32,569 nt of DNA. It comes from Euryarchaeota archaeon UBA463. Lineage in GTDB: Archaea > Thermoplasmatota > Poseidoniia > Poseidoniales > Thalassarchaeaceae. The position numbers and the translations under genes were made by a program. Position 1 is the first letter of the stretch. Each line of letters opens with the position of its first letter. Shown piece by piece: positions 7,460 through 14,877 of the stretch. The notes below the pieces were generated by a model, which worked only from the letters and a program-made list of their open reading frames with translations, searched no databases and was not told the DNA's origin. Where the stretch lies: assembly GCA_002501805.1 (NCBI GenBank), contig DAOI01000012.1, positions 1 through 32,569 of the forward strand, written 5' to 3'.

Positions 7460-8002
7460 CTATTCCTCTGGAACTAGGTACTCCATCGCCTCGTCTACTG
7501 ACGAAAAGCCGAGCCCTAGCATTGCGAACTCCAAAGCTATCGGGATAAATTGCCGAGCGTTCGGATTGCTCCTGTCATAATTTGTCTTCATATCTACCAA
7601 TTCAATCAATGCCTTGGCGGCTTCATACAAGTGAAATGAGACGTCTACGTCGTCTAACTCATCCCCTAGTGACTTCAGCTTCCTGAATTCGCGAACTGCC
7701 ATTGGCATTCTATCGAACTCGAGTAGAGCATTGGCGTAGGAAGCGAGGTAGTCAGGGTTCTTCGGATCCATGGATGACGCTTTTCTGAAATAGGCCGCTA
7801 TCTGGCCCTCGTTAATCCTATCATTCCCTTTATCATCCAGATTTCCATTAGCCTGAATCTCAAAAAGAGCTGCTTCTGCCCAGCCATGGAAACCTGCTGG
7901 ATCGTCAGGATTGGCGTTCGAAAATGCCTCGAAAATTTCCATTGCCCCGATAAAATCTCCTTTTGTGATTAGTTGGGCTGCTTGAGTTACTGTGTCTTCC
8001 AT
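7460..8002 (-). CDS. TPR-repeat protein
   Basis: A 180-residue soluble helical protein with at least two tetratricopeptide-like repeats: one over about residues 5-55 (AAQLITKGDFIGAMEIFEAF then NPDDPAGFHGWAEAAL) and one over about 68-108 (AAYFRKASSMDPKNPDYLASYANALLEF). TPRs mediate protein-protein contacts, so it may be an assembly factor for its membrane-bound neighbours. The ATG at 8002 is preceded by GAGGGAG with 4-nt spacing, a good ribosome binding site. The gene ends in TAG in the same frame as the downstream truA reading frame. It lies 56 bp after the PH-domain gene on the same strand, within the eight-gene minus-strand array. Confidence 0.8.
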   Translation of the reverse strand: MEDTVTQAAQLITKGDFIGAMEIFEAFSNANPDDPAGFHGWAEAALFEIQANGNLDDKGNDRINEGQIAAYFRKASSMDPKNPDYLASYANALLEFDRMPMAVREFRKLKSLGDELDDVDVSFHLYEAAKALIELVDMKTNYDRSNPNARQFIPIALEFAMLGLGFSSVDEAMEYLVPEE

Positions 8003-8058
8003 CGGTCTCCCTCGGACTCAATCGGCGGCCTTGCAGTTAAGAACGGTGCGGAAGACCA

Positions 8059-8967
8059 TTATGAATTGTCTATCAACTCGTTGATTAATGCGTAAACAGA
8101 CATAGGTTCATTGATGCAGTAAAGACATTCACTTGGATCTTGAGAAGAAGGATTGTTTTTTCTCTGAATGAAAATCCAGCTTAATGGATTTAACAAACTT
8201 GATTGTTTAACCGAGACATTATCCTCAGGGATATTTGATTGCATTCCGTCAGTAATCACATGTATGTTACCGAAGCCAAATATTCTCCCGATTATTGAAG
8301 GCTCAACCTTTAGATTCTCGACCTTCTCAAATGGTATGCCAACCACACTAGAGTCGAAGTAAAGGAACTTTTTCCTGATATGGACCCTCCTATCTGTAAT
8401 GGCATACTGGAATGCGTTGCTGTAATGTGCAGTCATGGCCACGGCAGAGATGGAGGAAAATACTCCTAGGACGAGATAGTACCAATCTTTCCAGACTGGT
8501 ATATGCTCTCCAATAAAATGATCAAAGCCATGATATCCAATAAATATTAAAATTGAGTTTATGACTGCTGTAAGGTACCATAATAAAGGAATTAATCCAT
8601 TAATGAGTAACCATGATGTCGTCCATCCCCCTGATGTGGATGTATTGAGATAGTGATTTATTTTTGCGACTAGTAGCATTATTATTGCAAACCCTAAAAC
8701 ACCCGAAATATCTATGATTGCTTTAGCTAGTCCAATTACCAAATTCAAATTGGCCTCTCCCTCGATAACAGTATCATATTTAGCAGCCCAGTAGAATACT
8801 AGGTGGATTACAAATACTAATCCAGCTAGAGCATATTTGCCAGACATGGACATCAAAGCTGGGCTTCCATGCCATATTGGAGTCTCTGAGTCGGAAATCT
8901 CTGGGAACCTTTCTCTTACTGAATCAAGGTCCAATTTTGATCTGAAGCTGGAAATTATTTCACTCAT
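8059..8967 (-). CDS. Membrane protein with C-terminal bacterial PH (bPH2-like) domain
   Basis: From the ATG at 8967 the protein has 302 residues. Four membrane segments are visible at about 45-63, 76-102, 120-146 and 163-180, followed by a cytoplasmic domain starting AITDRRVHIRKKF, then GIPFEKVENLKVEPSIIGRIFGFGNIHV. This is the usual layout of the YdbS/DUF304 bacterial pleckstrin-homology family, whose function is mostly unknown. A longer start at 9021 would overlap the preceding gene; the ATG at 8967 is preferred because AGGTG overlapping that gene's TAG stop lies 7 nt upstream. A late CxxC (CLYC) is present near the C-terminus. The gene sits 8 bp after the AttH/CrtC-like gene, so they are very likely cotranscribed. 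Confidence 0.8.
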   Translation of the reverse strand: MSEIISSFRSKLDLDSVRERFPEISDSETPIWHGSPALMSMSGKYALAGLVFVIHLVFYWAAKYDTVIEGEANLNLVIGLAKAIIDISGVLGFAIIMLLVAKINHYLNTSTSGGWTTSWLLINGLIPLLWYLTAVINSILIFIGYHGFDHFIGEHIPVWKDWYYLVLGVFSSISAVAMTAHYSNAFQYAITDRRVHIRKKFLYFDSSVVGIPFEKVENLKVEPSIIGRIFGFGNIHVITDGMQSNIPEDNVSVKQSSLLNPLSWIFIQRKNNPSSQDPSECLYCINEPMSVYALINELIDNS

Positions 8968-8975
8968 AACGACAC

Positions 8976-10172
8976 CTAATGTAGAACTCCCCATGCATGT
9001 TCTGCATTTCCATGAATCCATTCATAGTCCTGCTCTGTCCTAATTCCCTCGGAATCCTCAAATGTGATTGAGAGAACCTCCAGTGGATATTCATTGTAGG
9101 TTAGGTGACTGACCCATGAAGCCCTAGTTGGTTGGTCGAAAATCCATCTTGCTCTACTTACTGCCCTAACTCTGATAGTAGCGCTTGAGTCGTCATTCCA
9201 AACCTTGACTCTGAATTCCGGGAGAATATTTCCCTTATCATCCAGTAATGCATCTTCAGAGCTTTGTTTGTAAAGCTCAACAGTGCAGTTATCGAAATTC
9301 TGAGTCTTTCCGGTCTTTCTATCCTGGAAAACGCCTGTGCCTATATTTGGAGAACGGAAGAAATCCCTCAACCTCCAAGGCTTGTCATCTCTCGCTGACC
9401 ACATCGGTGTGACGTGTGGCATAAACCAATCAAGATATGATCCATCATTGAAGTGTAACATCCCCCAGAACCATGGAAATGAAGGCGCTTGAACGGAAAC
9501 CTTCTGGAAATAGCCCGTTCCCTCCAAAACCTCACCATCAACAACTAGCCTGCACTTTGTAGCCTGTAACCTGAGGATATCATATCCCATGCCCAAGAAG
9601 TACTCATTATTCTTGTATGTTAATTCACTGGGAGGCCCCCACCAAGGAGTGAGTTCGGCTTCGAACTTACTGGGTGCGCCTCTGGCTACTGCCTCTTCAT
9701 CACTTGAGAGATTTATCCAGAAGGACTTGTTACCGGGTGCCATTCCTATCGACATATCTTGTGGAATCAGTGGTATTACCGCTCCTGCTCCTTCTCCTTT
9801 GCCCTCCCCTGGCCACAGAGGATGTGTATCTGAAATACTGGCCATCCTGCATTCCCTCATAACCAGAGGCTCAAACATTTTCTCTCCATCAAACCACCAA
9901 GCACAGACCATTCCGGGAATAACATGACCTCCGTGGTCATCCACAAACATCCTACCTCCGGGCTTCCACCAGTGCCCACTCACTCTTATTGCGGGCGTTT
10001 CTTTTGTTGACCATAATATCATCAATTGCTTTGATCTACCCGGCCTATCGGGGTCTGGGATGAGTATTAGTGCCCACCACCACCACCATGATAAGCGACG
10101 AATAGGGGGCATGACGTCAAGCCTCCACAGGGATGAGAAGTCGCCCTTGAAATGAGTATTCTCTTGAAGCAT
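8976..10172 (-). CDS. Hypothetical protein, possibly AttH/CrtC-like (lipocalin-like) domain
   Basis: A 398-residue protein very rich in aromatic residues. The middle (GTGYFQKVSVQ, then FPWFWGMLHFNDGSYLDWFMPH, about residues 231-265) has the rhythm of the AttH / carotenoid 1,2-hydratase (CrtC) double-lipocalin family, in which a G-x-GY and a W-G-x-x-H/F-D-G-S segment line the barrel. This assignment is tentative and from pattern memory only. A hydrophobic N-terminal stretch with five consecutive tryptophans (29-33), encoded by a perfect (TGG)5 run, precedes the domain and may be a membrane-associating segment. It starts 4 bp after the Asp-rich ABC permease stop and probably belongs to that operon, suggesting an envelope or lipid role. 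Confidence 0.6.
   Translation of the reverse strand: MLQENTHFKGDFSSLWRLDVMPPIRRLSWWWWWALILIPDPDRPGRSKQLMILWSTKETPAIRVSGHWWKPGGRMFVDDHGGHVIPGMVCAWWFDGEKMFEPLVMRECRMASISDTHPLWPGEGKGEGAGAVIPLIPQDMSIGMAPGNKSFWINLSSDEEAVARGAPSKFEAELTPWWGPPSELTYKNNEYFLGMGYDILRLQATKCRLVVDGEVLEGTGYFQKVSVQAPSFPWFWGMLHFNDGSYLDWFMPHVTPMWSARDDKPWRLRDFFRSPNIGTGVFQDRKTGKTQNFDNCTVELYKQSSEDALLDDKGNILPEFRVKVWNDDSSATIRVRAVSRARWIFDQPTRASWVSHLTYNEYPLEVLSITFEDSEGIRTEQDYEWIHGNAEHAWGVLH
10074..10088 (-). repeat. Perfect trinucleotide repeat (CCA)5 coding for five tryptophans
   Basis: Five CCA units read as TGG on the minus strand and code W29-W33 of the AttH/CrtC-like protein. Such homotryptophan runs are rare. The repeat is prone to slippage by whole codons, so its length could vary between strains without breaking the frame. 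Confidence 0.85.
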
Positions 10173-10176
10173 GTTA

Positions 10177-11841
10177 TCACATTATTTCTCTCTTGCTGAA
10201 GACTGCACTACCAATGCCTATCATGGAAACAGAGATTCCTATGAGCATGGTCGCCGAAGTGAGGATACCTAAATATGCATTACTAGAATTTAGAGTATGA
10301 ACCGGAGGTGACCAAATCCATTCTAATCCAGTCGCTAGACCGAAGGCTGATGACATCTGAGAAAATTGAAGAGTATCGGGCCAAGAAACCATGACAATTG
10401 AGTCGATTAGCTGTAGGCCCCAGTGAGATACAGAAAGTGTGGCAATCGAAGAGCTGGGAGAAATAAGAGTAGTGAATCCCATAGCAAATTCCCATACCCC
10501 AATCACAATACACAGGTATACTCCGTACTTTGGCAAGAGTAGCCCTATAGTGTTGAACAGAGAACCATATGCTGCCAAAACAAGTATTGTAGCAATAGCG
10601 ATTCCAAGCCAAACGGGGAGGTCTCCCACTCTGAGCAGGCTTTCTCCTGGCCCTATAATCGATGTGATTAATCCCATTACCAAAGATAAAGCTAGAACAA
10701 AAACTGAGACAACCGCCAGATATCCTAGAACACGATAAAGTATGAACTCCCCCCTGTGAATTGGCTTGGAAAGTAGGTAGTGTAATGTTCCCCTCTCAGT
10801 CTCGTCTCGAACTAATCCCAAAGAAAGGAAGAGAGGCAGGAATAGCCCTAGGAGAAGGACGAATGCTATCTTTCCTGTCGCTATTACAAAGGTCCTATGG
10901 CTGGCTTCACCCGCATAATTTTCGTCTACTGGATCTTCATCCACGGAAGAGTCGGCACTGATAGAAATGACCTCTCCGGTTCGTGAGTCGATCACCCAAA
11001 TAACGTCACATTGGATGCCATTCCCATTTGCGTCTGGCCTATGTGGCTCTTCCCACCACATCTGATTCCCTGAGTCATCAAATTGAGTGAACCAATCCGT
11101 TCTAAGGCAGTCTCCGTCATCGTCGACTCCCTGGCTTCCTGCAGAACCGTCCCAATCGATATCATCCTCATCTATGTACATCTCCTTGGGATCTTTCGGG
11201 ACGACAAATATTCCAGTGACATAGCCGTAGGATAGAAAGTAGTCCCTTGGAACTGTGATGTTTCCTTCTGCATTGAACTTCCCATTAGTGGCATATGTGC
11301 CGTCTTCTAGTTGACATGCTGTCGCGAAATCGGGGATCCAATCTACAAATAACTCTCCTCGTGTATCTGGACAATCCGTGACATCGTCCCAGTCGATAAC
11401 ATAGTCCCATTGCCCTCCCTTGTAGTCGGTATCTATCCAAGTAGCATCAAGGAGAGTGACTCCCTCCCATGTCTTGTTTCCTGAAATTTCTCGATTCTCA
11501 TCATTCCAGTCTATTTCTCCCTCGTAGACGTATGTTCCCGACCCTGGGTACTCTTCTCCGTTCCAGTCACTAGTCCCATATTTTCTCTCTTGCCCGAGGG
11601 GGTATCCATCTCTATCCTGATCTACACTGTCTCCATCGTTATCTATTGATTCGAATCCTTCTCTTATTGAGTCGACATAGAATGCAAGAAGTAGGACCAT
11701 CAGGATCGTTCCCAATGCTAAAACTACCCAAGTAGATATTTTATGTCTCAGTTGCCTGATAGTTAACTCAATCACAGCGCCTGCCTTCCTATCCAGTCTG
11801 GTCCAGACTGTTTCTGAAAGATCCCTTCCCTGAACGTCCAA
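10177..11841 (-). CDS. ABC-2 type permease with large Asp-rich extracellular domain
   Basis: A 554-residue permease with an unusual insertion. One membrane helix (about 38-56) is followed by about 270 extracytoplasmic residues and then a cluster of five or six helices from about 332 to the C-terminus, with the typical ABC-2 segment DETERGTLHYLLSKPI. The ectodomain is strongly acidic and has calcium-loop-like repeats: DNDGDSVDQDRDGY (67-80), VDDDGDCLRTD and DANGNGIQCD, reminiscent of thrombospondin type 3 or dockerin loops. It also has three or four cysteines that could pair outside the cell. Start is TTG at 11841, overlapping the ATPase stop region (TGATTG), with GGTGG upstream; a GTG at residue 23 is possible. 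It pairs with the ATPase encoded just upstream. Confidence 0.88.
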   Translation of the reverse strand: MDVQGRDLSETVWTRLDRKAGAVIELTIRQLRHKISTWVVLALGTILMVLLLAFYVDSIREGFESIDNDGDSVDQDRDGYPLGQERKYGTSDWNGEEYPGSGTYVYEGEIDWNDENREISGNKTWEGVTLLDATWIDTDYKGGQWDYVIDWDDVTDCPDTRGELFVDWIPDFATACQLEDGTYATNGKFNAEGNITVPRDYFLSYGYVTGIFVVPKDPKEMYIDEDDIDWDGSAGSQGVDDDGDCLRTDWFTQFDDSGNQMWWEEPHRPDANGNGIQCDVIWVIDSRTGEVISISADSSVDEDPVDENYAGEASHRTFVIATGKIAFVLLLGLFLPLFLSLGLVRDETERGTLHYLLSKPIHRGEFILYRVLGYLAVVSVFVLALSLVMGLITSIIGPGESLLRVGDLPVWLGIAIATILVLAAYGSLFNTIGLLLPKYGVYLCIVIGVWEFAMGFTTLISPSSSIATLSVSHWGLQLIDSIVMVSWPDTLQFSQMSSAFGLATGLEWIWSPPVHTLNSSNAYLGILTSATMLIGISVSMIGIGSAVFSKREIM

Positions 11842-12777
11842 TCATCCACCCCCTACGAGATACCCGAGTAGTGAGTCCAGGTTATCATCAGGATTCTCGA
11901 CTGCAGTGACCCTGATTCCAGATTCAATTATTGCGCTAGGAAGAATTTCATGTGCGGCGGAGAGGTCCCCTGTCTGAATTTCCAGAAAACCCTCCTCTGG
12001 AAACCTAACACCGTATATCGGCTTTCTTGTAATTAATTCCTTGGCCAAATCTCTAGGAGATTCTGTTTCAAGTAGAATTCTATGAGGGTGTTTATCTAGA
12101 AGGCCCCTAATGGCATGTAGATTACCAAGAGCGAGTAGTCTACCATTATGGAGAATGACAATCTGCTCTGTAATTCTCTCTATTTCCTCAAGTATGTGAC
12201 TGGAAACAATTACAGTTTTTCCACGATTACCTAGCTCTCTGATAACGCTCATTATACTGGTTCTGGCGAGAGGGTCGCAACCATGTAAGGGCTCGTCGAG
12301 AATTATCAGATCCGGATCATGAACAAGTGCATGTGCAATCTTCACTCTCTGCCTCATGCCCTTACTATACTTGCCAACTTCTTTGTGACGAACATCACTC
12401 AAGCCAACGAATTCCAAGACATGCTCAGCCCTTTCCCTAGCCTCGTCCCTAGTCATTCCATGCAGTCTCGCCATGGTCATAAGGAAATCCAATCCAGTCA
12501 TCCACTCATACAATGGTTCGGTTTCGCTAACATAACCTACTCTTCTGAAGGGAGACGTGCTCTCCCACGGATCAGTACCGAACAATCTCACTGAACCTTG
12601 GCTTGGCTTGAGTCTACCTAGAAGTAGTTTGAATAGTGTTGATTTACCAGCACCATTGGGACCTAAAACACCTGTAACTCCGCCATCTATTGCTAGAGAA
12701 ACATCATTGAGTCCTATCACTTCTCCGTACCACTTAGAAGCAGATTCAATCATTACAGCCGGGGCCTTTGCAGTCAT
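11842..12777 (-). CDS. ABC transporter ATP-binding protein (second pair)
   Basis: A 311-residue ABC ATPase of the ABC-2 exporter (CcmA-like) group. Walker A is GPNGAGKST (39-47), the signature reads YSKGMRQRVK, and Walker B is LIILDEPLHGCDP, followed by the switch histidine in VSSHILEE. LHGCDP replaces the usual TNGLDP at the D-loop, a mild oddity. The last 80 residues form a C-terminal regulatory domain. Its start overlaps the stop of the upstream permease by 4 bp (ATGA) and its stop abuts the start of the Asp-rich permease, so it is translationally coupled on both sides. Export direction is inferred from the family; the substrate is unknown. Confidence 0.92.
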   Translation of the reverse strand: MTAKAPAVMIESASKWYGEVIGLNDVSLAIDGGVTGVLGPNGAGKSTLFKLLLGRLKPSQGSVRLFGTDPWESTSPFRRVGYVSETEPLYEWMTGLDFLMTMARLHGMTRDEARERAEHVLEFVGLSDVRHKEVGKYSKGMRQRVKIAHALVHDPDLIILDEPLHGCDPLARTSIMSVIRELGNRGKTVIVSSHILEEIERITEQIVILHNGRLLALGNLHAIRGLLDKHPHRILLETESPRDLAKELITRKPIYGVRFPEEGFLEIQTGDLSAAHEILPSAIIESGIRVTAVENPDDNLDSLLGYLVGGG

Positions 12778-13787
12778 TCTCTAGTCACCTCCAGAGAACT
12801 AACCCTACTCGTGAGTAAAGCCAGTGATAAGGAATTGATGAGTAATATTGAGACGATTGAAAAGGCGATAGGATAGTCATAATTAGACTCTATTCCAACT
12901 AGCCACTGTCCTATGTGGGCCAGACCATCATAAGGACTCAATAGATAGAGGATCGATGATTCGAACGTAGACTCGATTAGGAATGCGACCATCTTCGTCC
13001 CGTAGATAACTGCCAAGAAGGCTACTGCGGCGAAGAATCTACTTTGACTGATACTGGAAAGTGCTAGGCCAATAGAAGTGTAAGTTAGAACCAAAAGAAT
13101 TCCCGCTAACAGCCCCCCCATGAAGATGGGAAAGGTATCGATCAGAAATGCCCAACCCTCTCCGTTCAAGACTATTGCACTAGTATAGTAAACCATGTAA
13201 GAGAAAACTATCACAAAGCCCAATACTACTGCGCTACTAAGATATTTCATAGCCGTGTAATCTATCCTATTGACTGGCCTTGAGAAGTATATGGCACTCG
13301 TTCCGTTTCTACGGTCATCTGAAATCATGCCACCCACAACAAGTGCTGTAAGGAGCGGCCACATGCAAAGATTACGTGGGAAGAATCCGAGTACTTGGCC
13401 CCACAAGTTATACCTGTTTATGCCCCACATCCTGGAAAGTACCTCCCCGAAACCTCCTTGCCCTCCCAATGATGCCAAAAATAGCATTGCTACTGGAGAA
13501 AGAGAGAATAGGAATACTATGAGGATAGTGAGTCTGACAATAGGGTGATAGTACCTGTGTCCCTTACTTGAAAATAAACCGTAGACATGGTGTCGGAAGA
13601 TCGCATAGTTCCTGACCCACCTAGGCCCTAAAGATCCCCTCCATGGACGATATGTCTGTTCAAATATTGAGCCTTTAACTTCGGCTTTCTGTGCTACTGA
13701 AGCCTTTGCCTCATCATCTCCGTCTCCAGATCCAAATGCTGATTCCATCCTGGTCGTGCCACCAGAGATATCGAGTTCGGAAGTCAT
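12774..13787 (-). CDS. ABC-2 type permease (first pair)
   Basis: A 337-residue permease with a soluble N-terminus of about 80 residues and six membrane segments at roughly 81-108, 137-155, 187-212, 222-248, 255-275 and 306-326. The cytoplasmic segment DDRRNGTSAIYFSRPVNRIDY between helices 2 and 3 is typical of ABC-2 permeases (coupling region). It lacks the long ectodomain of its paralogue-like neighbour. ATGA overlaps of 4 bp with the ATPase genes on each side show tight coupling. It most likely forms a complex with the upstream ATPase. Confidence 0.88.
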   Translation of the reverse strand: MTSELDISGGTTRMESAFGSGDGDDEAKASVAQKAEVKGSIFEQTYRPWRGSLGPRWVRNYAIFRHHVYGLFSSKGHRYYHPIVRLTILIVFLFSLSPVAMLFLASLGGQGGFGEVLSRMWGINRYNLWGQVLGFFPRNLCMWPLLTALVVGGMISDDRRNGTSAIYFSRPVNRIDYTAMKYLSSAVVLGFVIVFSYMVYYTSAIVLNGEGWAFLIDTFPIFMGGLLAGILLVLTYTSIGLALSSISQSRFFAAVAFLAVIYGTKMVAFLIESTFESSILYLLSPYDGLAHIGQWLVGIESNYDYPIAFSIVSILLINSLSLALLTSRVSSLEVTRE

Positions 13788-14776
13788 AGCCCCTCCCCCG
13801 TATGGTCGGAAGTCATCAATTCTCCTGTTTCCCTAACTTCTTCGCCTAGCTTATCCATTATCAGAAGGAAAATATCCTCTAAATCTGGCTCATATTCTGT
13901 CATTTTCCTAACTTGAACTCCTGCTTTGGCCGCAGATGACAGAATCTCGGTATATGTATCCTCATCGACCTTGGTGACCCTCATATTTCTCCCCATCCTC
14001 CTGACAGAAAGTCCTCTTGAAGACAGTTCACTTTCCATCTGAGATGCCCCTCCCCAGACTGAGATTTCTATTTCCTTCTCAACCTGTTTGACCATGTCGT
14101 CTATACTCCTGTGGACGACTATCTTGCCTTTGTGAATCATCACAATACTATCACATACGGTTTCTACATCGTCCATTACATGACTACTCATCAGTACTGA
14201 TCTTCCACCTTCAATTACGGTCTTTCTTAGAGTCTGTAGCATGAATTCCCTGGCCCTCTGATCTAATCCATTAGTTGGCTCATCGCAAATCAGAATCTCT
14301 GGATCATGTATTAGTGCACAGGCTAATTTAGCGGCTTGTTTCATACCCGTGCTAAAGGTCTCGATTTTTCTGTATCTCTGATCTTTCAGACCTACGTATT
14401 GCAGTACTTCATGTGCTCTCTGGGTAGCGGCGTCTGGGTTCATCCCCAATAACTCACCAGAATACCTAACTTGGTCAATTGCAGTAAGGCCGGGATCAAG
14501 GGAGTCATATTCGGGCATATATCCAATCTTTGAACGTATCAACTCCCCTTCAGTCCTGATGTCGTGCCCCAATACCTTTCCAGAGCCAGAGGTTGTCTTT
14601 ATGAGGCCAAGTAGGCATTTGAAAAATGTCGATTTGCCCGCTCCATTTGGACCTAGAATTCCTACAGCGCCATGCGGGATGTCTAGACTAACATCATCCA
14701 GAGCTAGGTGAGGGCCATACATTTTCTTCATTGAGCGTGCTGTTATCAGCATCTCATCGACTGCATCGGAGACCAT
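13784..14776 (-). CDS. ABC transporter ATP-binding protein (first pair)
   Basis: From the ATG at 14776 this is a 330-residue ABC ATPase. Walker A GPNGAGKST (42-50), signature FSTGMKQAAK, Walker B ILICDEPTNGLDQ and the switch His in MSSHVMDD are all intact. The C-terminal 110 residues carry the regulatory domain common in ABC-2 drug or lipid exporters, ending in acidic residues. A longer start (TTG at 14806) would place coding sequence across a perfect inverted repeat, so the ATG is preferred; GGGTG lies 8 nt upstream. It is the first gene of the minus-strand array. The preceding 101 bp are the likely promoter region. Confidence 0.9.
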   Translation of the reverse strand: MVSDAVDEMLITARSMKKMYGPHLALDDVSLDIPHGAVGILGPNGAGKSTFFKCLLGLIKTTSGSGKVLGHDIRTEGELIRSKIGYMPEYDSLDPGLTAIDQVRYSGELLGMNPDAATQRAHEVLQYVGLKDQRYRKIETFSTGMKQAAKLACALIHDPEILICDEPTNGLDQRAREFMLQTLRKTVIEGGRSVLMSSHVMDDVETVCDSIVMIHKGKIVVHRSIDDMVKQVEKEIEISVWGGASQMESELSSRGLSVRRMGRNMRVTKVDEDTYTEILSSAAKAGVQVRKMTEYEPDLEDIFLLIMDKLGEEVRETGELMTSDHTGEGL

Positions 14777-14787
14777 GTATAGCACCC

Positions 14788-14804
14788 GACTCCCGTAGGG
14801 AGTC
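14788..14804. promoter_or_regulatory. Perfect 7-bp inverted repeat at the head of the ABC operon
   Basis: GACTCCC (14788-14794) and GGGAGTC (14798-14804) are exact complements with a 3-nt spacer, ending 11 bp before the preferred ATG of the first ABC gene (on the minus strand). It could be an operator of about 17 bp or an mRNA hairpin that partly masks the GGGTG ribosome binding sequence. Function is inferred from position. Confidence 0.5.
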
Positions 14805-14877
14805 AATAGGCCCTCTGGAAGGCAACACTTGAATTAATCCCCGAAAGTACCAACCAGAGATAGTTGATTATGTATGC

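Noticed and set aside
7460..7462. TAG here as pyrrolysine or as a genome-wide reassigned codon
   Set aside because: TAG ends kbl (3965-3967) and the AttH-like gene (8976-8978) at normal protein ends, so general reassignment is not supported. No pyl genes are visible in this window; local readthrough remains possible.
9021..9021. Longer start (9021) for the PH-domain membrane protein
   Set aside because: It would overlap the preceding gene by 46 bp in another frame, and the ATG at 8967 has a well-spaced AGGTG directly upstream.
14806..14806. TTG at 14806 as the start of the first ABC ATPase
   Set aside because: It would place coding sequence across the perfect inverted repeat, and the ATG at 14776 gives a normal N-terminus with a GGGTG upstream. 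Not fully excluded.
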